64,000 bases of DNA from Cohnella sp. CFH 77786 (GCF_019400745.1 NZ_WJIB01000006.1:62001-126000); one strand, 5' to 3'. Positions 8,730 through 17,474 are shown, counted from the first letter of the stretch. The notes: a model not told the origin generated them from the letters alone. A program made the numbers and translations.

Positions 8730-8770
8730 AGCGAAGAAGCTGCACCGGCGTTAAATGCCGTTGCAGCTTC
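8730..8770 (-). terminator. hairpin directly after the FtsH-like gene
   Basis: GAAGCTGCA/TGCAGCTTC is a perfect 9-bp outer stem, with CGGC/GCCG inside, eight bases past the stop codon. The 3' flank on the minus strand is pyrimidine-rich (TTCGCTCTCC) but not a clean T-tract, so termination strength is uncertain. Confidence 0.5.
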
Positions 8771-8778
8771 CTCGGAAA

Positions 8779-10296
8779 TCATGATGCGGCCGAATCGGGA
8801 GAAGTCTTCCCGAGGCATTCCCGCAATCGGTCGCCCGACAACGTCTCTTCTTGGACAAGGATCGACAGCAGCTGATCGAACTTGTCCCGGCTCGCGCTAA
8901 GATATTCGCGGGTACGTTCCATCAAGCCGTCCAAAATGCTGGCGTTTTCCCTCGCCCATTCTTCCTTGGTCAGCGCCTGCGGATGGATGATCCCAAGCTC
9001 AGACATGCCGGACTCGATCAGCGTTCGGACGATGTCCGTAGCCTGCTCGAAATCGCCTCGCGACCCCGTGCTTCGCCCGCCGTAAATCAATTCCTCCGCC
9101 GCGGCTCCGCCGAGCGCGATCATGATCTGGTCCTCCAGCGTCTGCTTCGTGTACAGGTAACTGTCCGCACGGGGATGATGGCGTACATAGCCAAGCGCTT
9201 GGCCGCGCGGCGTCAACGACACCTGCGCCACGCTGCCGGGGCGAAGGGTCTCCGCCATGATCGCGTGGCCGAGCTCGTGCATGGCCACCCGTTCGCGCTC
9301 TTCGCGCGTCGTCTCGCGGTCGGTCCGCTCGCCCATCATCACTTTATCGACCGCTTGCGTCAGGTCGGATTGGCTCAGTCGATCGCGGTCCTCGCGAAGC
9401 GCGTAAATCGCGGCCTCGTTCATGACGCTCTCGAGCTGCGCCCCCGAGAAGCCGAACGTTTCCTCGGCCACGCGTACCAGGGAAACGTCCTCCTCCAGCG
9501 GTTTATTCCGGGCGTGCAGCCGCAGAATATGCTCGCGCCCTTTCTTGTCCGGCAAGTCGACCTGAATATGGCGGTCGAACCGGCCGGGGCGAAGCAGGGC
9601 AGGATCCAGCAGCTCCTTGCGGTTGGTCGCCGCAATGAGCAGGATGCGGATCGATTCGTCGCCCTGAATGCCGTCCATCTCGGTCAGCAGCTGGTTCAGC
9701 GTTTGGTCGTATTCCCGGTGCTGGCCGCCGCCGTCGCGCTTGCCGCCGATGCCGTCGATCTCATCGATGAACACGACGGCGGAATGGCGTTTCAGCTTCG
9801 CGGCTTGGCTGCGTGCCTCCTTGAACAAATCCCGGATCCGGCTGGCGCCTACGCCGACGTACATTTCGACGAATTCGCTGCCGGAAGCGGCCACGAACGC
9901 CGATTGCGTATAATGCGCGGCCGCTTTGGCCAGCAGCGTTTTGCCCGTCCCGGGAGGTCCCGTCAGCAAAATCCCTTTCAACGGGCGAATGCCCAATTTC
10001 CGGATTTCCTCGCGTTTGACCATGAACTCGAGCGCTTCGACCAATTCCTTCTTCGCCTGCTCCTGCCCCCCGATGTCCTCGAAGGAAAGGAATTGCGGCG
10101 CTTTGGCCGGGCCTTTCCTGCCCACGGAGCCGACGGCCATTCCCCCTCTGGCTTTCGTGAGGAAGAAGAGCGCGGCCGCGACCATCGCGAACGTGACGAT
10201 CGGCATCGCGGGAACCCCGATATAGATCAGGAACAGCAGGAGAACGAAAACGAAGCCGATCGCGATCTCTTTGCCGTACGTTCTCCAATTACGCAT
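8779..10296 (-). CDS. compact FtsH-like AAA+ membrane metalloprotease
   Basis: A 505-residue FtsH relative. Two hydrophobic helices (about residues 10-28 and 30-46) are joined by only a few residues, so the roughly 70-residue outer domain of classical FtsH is missing. The AAA+ core has Walker A GPPGTGKT (about 112), Walker B VVFIDEID and the second region of homology LLDPALLRPGRFDRH. The protease domain has the zinc motif HELGH (HExxH; classical FtsH has HEAGH) and a downstream Asp in RGDFEQATDIVR that fits the third ligand, so it should be active. It starts inside the end of a gene for a membrane-anchored unknown protein (8-base overlap), which may be a partner or substrate. Probably a second FtsH besides the housekeeping one. 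Confidence 0.85.
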   Translation of the reverse strand: MRNWRTYGKEIAIGFVFVLLLFLIYIGVPAMPIVTFAMVAAALFFLTKARGGMAVGSVGRKGPAKAPQFLSFEDIGGQEQAKKELVEALEFMVKREEIRKLGIRPLKGILLTGPPGTGKTLLAKAAAHYTQSAFVAASGSEFVEMYVGVGASRIRDLFKEARSQAAKLKRHSAVVFIDEIDGIGGKRDGGGQHREYDQTLNQLLTEMDGIQGDESIRILLIAATNRKELLDPALLRPGRFDRHIQVDLPDKKGREHILRLHARNKPLEEDVSLVRVAEETFGFSGAQLESVMNEAAIYALREDRDRLSQSDLTQAVDKVMMGERTDRETTREERERVAMHELGHAIMAETLRPGSVAQVSLTPRGQALGYVRHHPRADSYLYTKQTLEDQIMIALGGAAAEELIYGGRSTGSRGDFEQATDIVRTLIESGMSELGIIHPQALTKEEWARENASILDGLMERTREYLSASRDKFDQLLSILVQEETLSGDRLRECLGKTSPDSAAS

Positions 10297-10822
10297 TCTG
10301 CCATACCCCCAAGGTTGCTGGTTGGCGGGGCAGCACGATGAATTTCGCCGACTTTCCGTCCGTCAACCGGATATACACGTTATCGTCGTCCATGCCCGTC
10401 GCGGCGGTCACGCCGGGATAATGCCGGGAAAGCTTGTCCATCGCGGTCCGAATGCCCGAGTAACGATGGGTTTCCATCGCCTCCGCGACGTCGAACAGCG
10501 AGTCGTTCCAGGCTTTCTCCAGCTTGGAAGACGTGTCGGATTCCACGTTCAGCGTAAGCTTTCTGCCGCCGATCTGATCGGCTCCTTCCAGCTTGACCCT
10601 CCGGTACACGTCAGCCAAATCCGCATCGGGCTTGAGCTTTACGTCCACGACGACTTCGCCGGATGTCATGGAAGCCGAAGCGGACTGCACGCCCGGCAAG
10701 GAAGCCGCGACGCGGTCGAGCGGTTGTTCGACGGCATAATGGCGGTACGCGGTCCATCCGCCGAACAAAATTGCCGCGGATACGGCCGCGGTCAACGTCA
10801 GCGGCATCATTTTGATTTTCAT
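10289..10822 (-). CDS. membrane-anchored protein of unknown function, cotranscribed with the FtsH-like gene
   Basis: A 177-residue protein with an N-terminal signal-anchor (MMPLTLTAAVSAAILFGGW) and an extracytoplasmic domain of about 150 residues. The segment VQSASASMTSGEVVVDVKLKPDADLADVYRRV looks like an alternating strand/helix fold of the kind seen in small periplasmic sensor or BON-like domains, but I do not recognise a family. An AAAGGAGG precedes the ATG by nine bases. The stop lies inside the next gene, so the two products are made together. Confidence 0.7.
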   Translation of the reverse strand: MKIKMMPLTLTAAVSAAILFGGWTAYRHYAVEQPLDRVAASLPGVQSASASMTSGEVVVDVKLKPDADLADVYRRVKLEGADQIGGRKLTLNVESDTSSKLEKAWNDSLFDVAEAMETHRYSGIRTAMDKLSRHYPGVTAATGMDDDNVYIRLTDGKSAKFIVLPRQPATLGVWQNA

Positions 10823-10858
10823 CTCGTATCCCCTCCTTTAACGGGTGAATCGTAAACG

Positions 10859-10886
10859 GATATAGGATGAAACGTAAACATTTCAA
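10859..10886 (-). promoter_or_regulatory. candidate sigma-A promoter for the FtsH-like operon
   Basis: Minus strand TTGAAA (10886-10881), 16-base spacer, TATATC (10864-10859), 37 bases upstream of the ATG at 10822. The region is AT-rich compared with its surroundings. Confidence 0.4.
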
Positions 10887-10960
10887 TACGCGTGTAGCAA
10901 TAAGTATATCAAATATTGATAGACTCGTGGTCATAAAAACACTGGTAACCGGACCAAGTA

Positions 10961-10990
10961 AAAAACCGCCCCGGCTGGCGACCCGAGCGG
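10961..10990 (-). terminator. possible intrinsic terminator in the repeat region
   Basis: Minus strand CCGCTCGG pairs imperfectly with CCGGGGCGG and is followed by six T residues. No gene lies between it and the terminator of ypmB, so it may be a back-up or a remnant. Confidence 0.45.
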
Positions 10991-11070
10991 CAACGGATGA
11001 TAGGCAACCATTTTGGCGGCATATAGCAGTTGTGAGCCGCTATTTTCACGGATTCGCCGAGGAGCATGCG

Positions 11071-11249
11071 AATAACGTCTTCGGAAGTCACTACAGCGTT
11101 CGTAGTCGGGGGTTTCGCAGAAATAACGTCTCCGGAAGTCACTACAGCGTTCGTAATCGGGGGGTTTCGCAGAAATAACGTCTCCGGAAGTCACTACAGC
11201 GTTCGTAGTCGGGGGTTTCGCAGAAATAACGTCTCCGGAAGTCACTACA
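11071..11249. repeat. tandem array of a 51/52-bp unit (three full copies and one partial)
   Basis: The motif AATAACGTCTCCGGAAGTCA recurs at 11071, 11122, 11174 and 11225, so the period is 51, 52 and 51 bases. Copies are nearly identical. Each holds ACTAC..GTAGT as a small inverted repeat and ends GGGTTTCGCAG. There is no unique spacer between copies. It lies in the 568-base gene-free gap 10823-11390 between the FtsH-like operon and ypmB; an upstream diverged copy may begin near 11023 (ATAGCAG..CCGCTATT). Confidence 0.9.
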
Positions 11250-11334
11250 TGAACGGGAGCACCAGAACCGTAATCGGTTCTCCTCTCGTTTCCCCATCAC
11301 CGCTCCCCGGAAACGTATACATTCTACCATGGCG

Positions 11335-11381
11335 AAAAAACCGCCCCGCTCGCCCTCGGCTGGAGGATGAACGCGGCGGTT
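11335..11381 (-). terminator. intrinsic terminator after ypmB
   Basis: Minus strand AACCGCC pairs with GGCGGTT across a GC-rich loop and runs into TTTTTT, ten bases past the ypmB stop. It ends the dinG-rex-mtaD-ypmB run. Confidence 0.75.
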
Positions 11382-11390
11382 CCGTTTCCG

Positions 11391-11918
11391 CTACTGCCCC
11401 GGCAAGTCGTAGCTCTTGATCAACGTGCCGTCTTTGAACGAATAGAAATCGATGCCCTGCTGAGCGGTTCGGGGCGTCTTTCGGTAGCGGATTTCCCACA
11501 CCGGCCGGTTCGCGAACCAGCCCGGCAGCACGCGGATCGGCACCGCGGAAGGACGTTCGGACGCGAAATGCTCCCGGATCCGGGACTCCGAGAAGCCGTC
11601 CGACAGCTTCTCCTTCACGATGCCGTCTTTCCGCTCCCACAAGATCCATTCCTGGCCGTCCTTGTCTTTGCCCATGACCACCCAGACGGACTCGTCCCAA
11701 ATATGCCATACGGCCCGGTCAACCTGAGCGAGTCCGCCTTCGGTTATGGCCGCCTGGATCGCGCGGTTCTCGTCTGCGCGGTATCCGGCATCGGCGGAAC
11801 GGACGTGCAGAACGGCCGCAACTGCCAGCAAGACAAAGAACGACACTCCCGCAAAAAGAATCCGTCCCATCGACAGGGCGGGCAGCCGGCGATGGCTTTC
11901 GGTTCGGCTCAGGCTCAT
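11391..11918 (-). CDS. ypmB: YpmB-like DUF5590 protein, membrane-anchored
   Basis: A 175-residue protein with a basic N-terminus, one membrane helix (about 19-39, ILFAGVSFFVLLAVAAVLHV) and an outer domain with two PepSY-like halves: VWVVMGKDKDGQEWILWERKDG and VWEIRYRKTP..GIDFYSFKDGTLI. This matches the size and layout of B. subtilis YpmB (cell wall-associated DUF5590 protein), and its place near dinG and upstream of asnS fits. The start overlaps the mtaD stop by four bases. Function unknown. Confidence 0.75.
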   Translation of the reverse strand: MSLSRTESHRRLPALSMGRILFAGVSFFVLLAVAAVLHVRSADAGYRADENRAIQAAITEGGLAQVDRAVWHIWDESVWVVMGKDKDGQEWILWERKDGIVKEKLSDGFSESRIREHFASERPSAVPIRVLPGWFANRPVWEIRYRKTPRTAQQGIDFYSFKDGTLIKSYDLPGQ

Positions 11919-13219
11919 CCGCGAAGCCTCTCGAAGCGCGCCTGCGCCTCATGTCGGATGCGTTCCTCGTCCAGCGTGAGCAATTCGCCGTTTCGGAGCA
12001 GCTGCCGGCCGTCGGCCCACACGTGTTTCACATCGGCGCCCGAAGCCGCGTAGACCAAGTGGGAGATCATGTCGGTCCGCGGCACGAATCGGGTGTTCGA
12101 GGTCGATACCGCGATGAAATCCGCCTTCATGCCCGGGCGAAGAACGCCGGCGACCCCGTCCAAACCGAGCGCACGAGCGCCGTTAACGGTTCCGAGGCGC
12201 AGCGCTTCGGCAGCCGGAATGACCGTCGGATCGCCGGTTACTCCTTTATGCAGCAAGGCCGCCAGCCGGATTTCCTCGAACAGGTCCAAGTTGTTGTTGC
12301 TGGCGACGCTGTCCGTGCCGAGTCCCACGGTTACGCCCGCCGCCAGCAGCTGCGGCACGCGGGCGACGCCGCTGGCCAGCTTCAGGTTGCTGACCGGGTT
12401 GTGCGAAACGGCGACCTTGCGCTCGGCGAGGAGGGCGATCTCCTCGTCCGTGAGGTGTACGGCGTGCGCCACGAGCGCGGGCCGGCTGAAAAAGCCGAGC
12501 CGGTCCAGATGCTCCGGCGGGCGGACGCCGTAATCACGTACGTTCTGCTCGACTTCGAAGCGCGTTTCCGACATGTGCGTATGGAGCGGCAAGTCCAGCT
12601 CGTGCGCCGCTTCCACGACTTTGACGATAAAATCCGGAGGACAGGTGTAAGGGGCGTGCGGGCACATCATGACGGTAATCCGCCCGTCCGCCGCGCCGTG
12701 CCATTCCTTCGCGAAGGTAACGGCATCGTTCAGCTTGGCCTTCTGCACGTCTTCGGGCACCATGCCGATCATGCCGCGGGTCAGCACGGCGCGCATCCCT
12801 GACGCTTCGACCACTTCCCCGACCCGGTTCATATGGTCGTACATGTCCAGGAACGTCGTCGTCCCACTTTTGATCATTTCCGCGGCCGCAAGGGCGCTTC
12901 CCCAGTAAACGTCGTCTCCGTTGAATTTCGCTTCCATCGGCCACATATGGTTTTGCAGCCAATCCTGAAGCGCGAGATCGTCCGCGTATCCGCGCAGCAA
13001 GGACATCGCGGCATGGCCGTGCGTGTTGACGAGTCCCGGCAGGAACAGCAAATCCCGGCCGTCGAGCGTTTCGGAAACGGACTCCAGCCATTCGGCGGGC
13101 GGTTCCCCCTCGCCGATCTTCGCGATGCGCGTTCCTTCGACCGCCATCCATCCTTGGATCAACGGGCGGTTCTCGTCCGCCGTGGCGAAAATCCCGTTTC
13201 GAACCAGCCATCTATTCAT
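11915..13219 (-). CDS. mtaD: 5'-methylthioadenosine/S-adenosylhomocysteine deaminase-type amidohydrolase
   Basis: A 434-residue metal-dependent amidohydrolase of the TrzN/MtaD type, which deaminates adenosine-related nucleosides such as S-adenosylhomocysteine. Metal ligands are seen in NTHGHAAM (HxH, about residue 62), HTHMSET (about 205-211), HAVHLTDEE and GTDSVASNN. I chose the ATG at 13219, overlapping the rex stop by eight bases, because AAGGGG lies upstream within rex; a longer in-frame start at 13252 would run further into rex. The substrate is inferred from overall similarity; other deaminases of the same superfamily are possible. Confidence 0.85.
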   Translation of the reverse strand: MNRWLVRNGIFATADENRPLIQGWMAVEGTRIAKIGEGEPPAEWLESVSETLDGRDLLFLPGLVNTHGHAAMSLLRGYADDLALQDWLQNHMWPMEAKFNGDDVYWGSALAAAEMIKSGTTTFLDMYDHMNRVGEVVEASGMRAVLTRGMIGMVPEDVQKAKLNDAVTFAKEWHGAADGRITVMMCPHAPYTCPPDFIVKVVEAAHELDLPLHTHMSETRFEVEQNVRDYGVRPPEHLDRLGFFSRPALVAHAVHLTDEEIALLAERKVAVSHNPVSNLKLASGVARVPQLLAAGVTVGLGTDSVASNNNLDLFEEIRLAALLHKGVTGDPTVIPAAEALRLGTVNGARALGLDGVAGVLRPGMKADFIAVSTSNTRFVPRTDMISHLVYAASGADVKHVWADGRQLLRNGELLTLDEERIRHEAQARFERLRG

Positions 13220-13871
13220 CGTCTGCGTCCCCTTGTCCTTTACGCTTTTCATAATCCATGTAATACGCCAAGCTGAGAAGCTCCGCGGTAAAATCCGCGT
13301 AATGAATCCGGACGTCGCCCGGCACCTTCAGCACGGACGGAGCGAAATTCAGGATGCCCTTCATGCCTGCCGACACGAATTGATCGGCCACGTTCTGCGC
13401 TTCGACCGCGGGAACGGTGATGATCCCGATCGCGATGCCGAGCCGGCTCACCGTCTCCTTCAGCTCCGACATCGGCTGCACCGTCATGTTGTTGATTTGG
13501 GTACCCGTCTTGCCCGGATCCGCGTCGAACACAGCCACGATTTTCATGTTGTCCTTGGTATACATATTATAGTTGCACAATGCCCGCCCCAAGTTGCCGG
13601 TGCCGACGAGCCCGACGTTTAGAGGTTTGTCGAGTTTCAGGATATGCCGGATTTTCTCGATCAGATACGCCACGTTATACCCGACGCCCTTGCGCCCGAA
13701 TTCCCCGAAATAGGCGAGGTCCTTGCGGATTTGGGCCGGATTCAGGTCCAACTTCTCCCCCAGGTCCTGCGAGGATACGGTTTGCACGTCCGAATGGCTG
13801 AGCTCGTTAAGGAAACGTAAGTAGACCGGCAGCCGCCGAACGACCGCCTCCGAAATTTTCTCCTGCTTCAT
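13212..13871 (-). CDS. rex: redox-sensing transcriptional repressor Rex
   Basis: A 219-residue Rex protein, which binds DNA unless the NADH/NAD ratio is high. The winged helix is residues about 5-75 (VVRRLPVYLRFL, then SSQDLGEKLDLNPAQIRKDLAYFG) and the Rossmann domain follows with VGLVGTGNLGRALCNY. The domain-swapped C-terminal helix region (HYADFTAELLSLAYYMD) is present. The ATG at 13871 overlaps the dinG stop as ATGA, with GGAGGAG in the dinG tail. Rex targets in Firmicutes are fermentative and respiratory genes; I did not find a clear TTGTGAA-N4-TTCACAA site in the window. Confidence 0.93.
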   Translation of the reverse strand: MKQEKISEAVVRRLPVYLRFLNELSHSDVQTVSSQDLGEKLDLNPAQIRKDLAYFGEFGRKGVGYNVAYLIEKIRHILKLDKPLNVGLVGTGNLGRALCNYNMYTKDNMKIVAVFDADPGKTGTQINNMTVQPMSELKETVSRLGIAIGIITVPAVEAQNVADQFVSAGMKGILNFAPSVLKVPGDVRIHYADFTAELLSLAYYMDYEKRKGQGDADDE

Positions 13872-16741
13872 CCCGCTTCTCCTCCCTCGTCCGTTTGTTC
13901 CGCGTCCAGCCATTGCTTTATTCGGGCGGCCATGCCCGCTGTCGGCAAATGCTCCATTTTCGGTCCCGGCAGCGAATACAGAAAGTATTTTCCGTAGCTC
14001 GTATCGAGCACGCGGGTGTCGTACAGAATGACGATGCCGCGGTCGGTGGCGGTTCGGACCAGACGGCCGAACCCTTGCTTGAAGCGGATAACGGCTTGCG
14101 GCAGGGACAGCTTCATGAACGGATTCTTTTTCTCCGCCTGCAGCTTCTCCGACTTCGCCTCCACGACCGGATGGTTGGGCGGCTGAAACGGCAGCCTCAC
14201 GATCGCGAGGCAGGTGAGCGCGTCCCCCGGCAAGTCGACGCCTTCCCAGAAGCTGCTCGTACCGAGCAACACCGAAGCCGGCTGTTCCCGGAATTGCTTC
14301 GTCAAGCGGCTGCGGCTGGAGCCGTCGATCCCCTGGCCGAGCACCTGGATCCCGGCAGGCTCGAGGCTCTCCTTCAGCGGTCCGTACACCGTCTTGAGCA
14401 TGCGGTGGGACGTGAACAGAACGAGCATGCGGCCGCCTACGGTTTGCGCGACGTCCCGCAAGGAATCCGCCAGCGCGTTCACAAACGCGGTATCGCCGTC
14501 TTTGCCGCGAATGCCCGGAAAATCCCGCGGAATCAGCACGAGCGCTTGCTCGCGATACCGGAACGGGGAAGGAAGCACCGCGGTGCGGAGACGGCCTGCT
14601 TTCTCCGATTCCGTCAGCCCGAGCTGCTCCGTCACGTATTGGAACGATTTATCGACCGTCAAAGTCGCGGACGTCATGACCACGCTCGCCTTGCGGTCGA
14701 ACAAGCCTTCCTTCAGCAAGCCGCTCACGTCGGCCGGAACCCCGTACATCCACACCGACCGGCCGCGGTATTGGTAATGCGCCTCCGCCCAATAGACGTA
14801 ATCGGGTTCCGCGAGGGAAACGAACGACGCGGTCTCCGCGCGAACCTCCGCTACATCCTTCAGGACCCCGCTCAGATCGGTCAGCAGGCCCTGCAGCGAA
14901 TACTCGTCGGTCTCGTCCCGGATCTCCGCCGCCAGCTTCTCCATCGGCCGGACGAAATCGGACATGAGCTGGATCGCGTTTTCCGCATCCACCCGGATCG
15001 TCTCCCAGCCATTCGGCAAGGCATCCGGCTTGAGACGCAACGTCAGGTTGCCCGTTTCGTCCGCCGCCGCCTGACTCGCGAGCAGGCCGAACAGCGCTTC
15101 CGTCCAGCGCTCCCATGCCTCGCGGATTTCGCTCAGCTTGGCCCGCATCAGCTCCACCTTCTCGAGCCATGCCGGTGCTTGTTCATGTGCGACGGAGGTC
15201 AAAGCACCGGCCAATTGCGGGATCAGGCCGTTCCGGGCATCCCTCCATAACCGCCCAAGCGGCATCGCCAAGGAGTTATAGCCGGTTTTCTGGCCCAGAT
15301 GCTGTCCCGCCACCTCTTCGAGGTGATGGGCTTCGTCCACGATCAGCCGGTCGTACGAAGGCAGAAGGCGATGTTCGGCCCGCATATCGGTGAACACGAG
15401 CGCATGGTTCGTGATCACCAGATCCGCCTTGCCGGTATCGTTGCGCGCCCGGTGATAGAAACATTTGTGGAACCACGGACACGACCGGTTCAGGCACGAC
15501 GCGGCGTCGCTCGCTACGGCGTCCCATTCGTCCCTGCCCCGTCCCAGGTTGAGCTCCTCGCCTTCTCCCGTAGCCGTTTCCGAGAGCCAGACGACCATCG
15601 CCCCGCGTGTGACCGCATCGTCCGCGCCGAGCGAGAAATCCGGGACCGACACGCGATTTTCGAACTTGCGCAGGCACAGGTAATTGCCGCGGCCCTTGAA
15701 CACGGAAGCGCGGAAAGGTACCGGCAACACCTGCTGGAGCAGGGGAAGATCACGCTGGCGGAGCTGTTCCTGAAGCTGGATCGTATGCGTCGTGACGACG
15801 ATTTTTTTCGATTCCCTCAGACCATAATAGAGAGAGGGAAGCAAGTATCCCAACGATTTGCCCGTTCCGGTGCCCGCTTCCACGAGCAGATGCGAATCCT
15901 GCTCGAGGGACTGCAGCACTTCGCCGAACATGATGTCCTGCCCCTCTCTCTCCTCATAGGCGGGGAGAAGCTCTTTCAGGTTTCGGCGGACGTTCTCCAC
16001 GAACGCTTCGAACGTCATGCCGGCCAAAGCGCTTGCGGCATCATCCGCTGCGGCCGCGGCGTCATCGCTCCAATCGCCGACCTTCATCGCGAATTGGCGG
16101 TGATAATGGTAACCTTGCTCGTCCGCAGCCGGACGGATTTCCCGGTCTTGCAGCGTGAGGGAAATCAGCCATCCGAGATCGCTGCGCTCGGGATCGAACA
16201 GCGAGTTTAACCGCTGCAGCGTCAGCATCGGAAGCGAGCGAAGCTTGTTCAAGCCGATCGTGAACAGCTCGGCGGTCGCCAGGGCGTCGCTGTCCGCTTG
16301 GTGGGGTCTGTCGTGCCCGATCCCGAACGTCTGCGTCAAGGAAGACAATTGATAGGACGGAAGCGTTGGAAACGTGAGCCGGGTCAGTTCGACCGTGTCC
16401 AGCATTCTGCCCGTAAACGGCAAATAGCCGCTTCGGTCCAGAGCCGCTTGGAGGAATCGGGCATCGAATTCCACGTTATGCCCGACGAGCACGGCATCCT
16501 GCAAATAAGGCACCATACGGGCCAGCACTTCTTCGATCTCCGGGGCCTCCCGCACGTCCTCGTCGCGGATGCCGGTGAGCTTCGTAATCTCCGCCGGAAC
16601 CGGCTTCTCCGGCCGCACGAAGCTGGCAAACGCGGAACAGACGGTACCCGCTTCGTCAATGACCGCGAGTCCCGCCTGGATGATTTCGTCCCGGATTTCT
16701 GACATGCCCGTCGTCTCGAAATCGAGCACGGCGAATTTCAT
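13868..16741 (-). CDS. dinG: DinG-type helicase with N-terminal 3'-5' exonuclease domain
   Basis: A 957-residue protein. Residues 1-165 form a DEDD exonuclease like DNA polymerase III epsilon (VLDFETTGM, VGHNVEFDARFL, HQADSDALATAE). The helicase part has Walker A EAGTGTGKSLGYLLP (about 295), DEAH in LIVDEAHHLEE, and the C-terminal box QGFGRLVRTATDRG. Cysteines in NYLCLRKFE and CLNRSCPWFHKC give a C..C-x4-C-x5-C set like the XPD-family iron-sulfur site. The architecture is that of Firmicute DinG, acting in DNA repair. Its stop is fused by ATGA to rex. Confidence 0.93.
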   Translation of the reverse strand: MKFAVLDFETTGMSEIRDEIIQAGLAVIDEAGTVCSAFASFVRPEKPVPAEITKLTGIRDEDVREAPEIEEVLARMVPYLQDAVLVGHNVEFDARFLQAALDRSGYLPFTGRMLDTVELTRLTFPTLPSYQLSSLTQTFGIGHDRPHQADSDALATAELFTIGLNKLRSLPMLTLQRLNSLFDPERSDLGWLISLTLQDREIRPAADEQGYHYHRQFAMKVGDWSDDAAAAADDAASALAGMTFEAFVENVRRNLKELLPAYEEREGQDIMFGEVLQSLEQDSHLLVEAGTGTGKSLGYLLPSLYYGLRESKKIVVTTHTIQLQEQLRQRDLPLLQQVLPVPFRASVFKGRGNYLCLRKFENRVSVPDFSLGADDAVTRGAMVVWLSETATGEGEELNLGRGRDEWDAVASDAASCLNRSCPWFHKCFYHRARNDTGKADLVITNHALVFTDMRAEHRLLPSYDRLIVDEAHHLEEVAGQHLGQKTGYNSLAMPLGRLWRDARNGLIPQLAGALTSVAHEQAPAWLEKVELMRAKLSEIREAWERWTEALFGLLASQAAADETGNLTLRLKPDALPNGWETIRVDAENAIQLMSDFVRPMEKLAAEIRDETDEYSLQGLLTDLSGVLKDVAEVRAETASFVSLAEPDYVYWAEAHYQYRGRSVWMYGVPADVSGLLKEGLFDRKASVVMTSATLTVDKSFQYVTEQLGLTESEKAGRLRTAVLPSPFRYREQALVLIPRDFPGIRGKDGDTAFVNALADSLRDVAQTVGGRMLVLFTSHRMLKTVYGPLKESLEPAGIQVLGQGIDGSSRSRLTKQFREQPASVLLGTSSFWEGVDLPGDALTCLAIVRLPFQPPNHPVVEAKSEKLQAEKKNPFMKLSLPQAVIRFKQGFGRLVRTATDRGIVILYDTRVLDTSYGKYFLYSLPGPKMEHLPTAGMAARIKQWLDAEQTDEGGEAG

Positions 16742-16780
16742 GAACGACTTCCTTTCTTCAAGAGGGCGGCAAACCCGGCA

Positions 16781-17416
16781 TCAAACCATGGCTTGCAGCT
16801 CTGCGCTTCCGAACTGAAGGTGCAGCTCTCCCCCGCCCTTCCGGCAGCTTTCCAGATTTCGCCGGGGATCCGCGAAGGAGGGGTCGGCCTCGATCGCTTT
16901 GCGGAAAAATTGCTGGGCTTGCTCCAGCTGCGCGAACACGGCCTGGATACAGCCTAATGCATTATACGCGATCGCCCGCAGTTTCGGCTCGTCCGCCAAA
17001 GCCGCGATCAAGCGAAAATGCCGCTGCGCTTCTCCCCACTCCTTGAGGTGCATGCGGGTCATGGCCAAGTACAGGCGCGCCGTCAGCATATCGGGATACG
17101 ACTTGACCGTTTCCTCGAGCTGAGCGGCCGCCTGGACGAACATTTGCAGTTTGAAATAGCCCTGCCCCTTCTGAAATGCTCCCAGAAGCAACTCGGTCTG
17201 GGGGGCGAATGCCCCATGCTGCTCCATTTCCCGAAACGCGGCCAGCTTGTCTTCGAACTGGAGCCAATTTTCCACGATGTCGTCGCTCAGCGCCTTGAGC
17301 CCGTTCCATTGTTCCAACAATCGGCCCCGTTCCTCATCGGCTGCGTTCGGATAACGGATGATCAGATCGTCGAGCGTTTCGTGAAGAGTTGCGAACCAAT
17401 GCCGGATGATGGACAT
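16781..17416 (-). CDS. TPR-repeat protein
   Basis: A 211-residue soluble protein. The second half has tetratricopeptide-like helices: GQGYFKLQMFVQAAAQLEETVKSYPDMLTARLYLAMTRMHLKEW and YNALGCIQAVFAQLEQAQQFFRKAIEADPSFADPRRNLES are two clear repeats read in pieces. The N-terminal half is helical and acidic. It lies between panD and dinG in the same direction, 39 bases before dinG, and is probably a protein-interaction scaffold of unknown partner. Confidence 0.75.
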   Translation of the reverse strand: MSIIRHWFATLHETLDDLIIRYPNAADEERGRLLEQWNGLKALSDDIVENWLQFEDKLAAFREMEQHGAFAPQTELLLGAFQKGQGYFKLQMFVQAAAQLEETVKSYPDMLTARLYLAMTRMHLKEWGEAQRHFRLIAALADEPKLRAIAYNALGCIQAVFAQLEQAQQFFRKAIEADPSFADPRRNLESCRKGGGELHLQFGSAELQAMV

Positions 17417-17474
17417 GCCTGTTCCCCCTTGTCGCAGTGGCTGTACTGCTCATTCTGCGTTCCGGGGGATGCTT

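Noticed and set aside
8441-8818. 125-residue reading frame on the minus strand between the FtsH-like gene and the sigma gene
   Set aside because: It starts inside the FtsH-like gene, crosses two hairpins and a T-tract, and shows no domain or ribosome site.
10931-11245. Protein with 17-residue repeats encoded by the 51-bp array
   Set aside because: The period is once 52, which breaks the frame, there is no ribosome site, and the same kind of array elsewhere is plainly non-coding.
11071-11249. Array of direct repeats read as a CRISPR
   Set aside because: The 51/52-bp copies abut each other; there are no unique spacers of constant length, and no cas genes are near.
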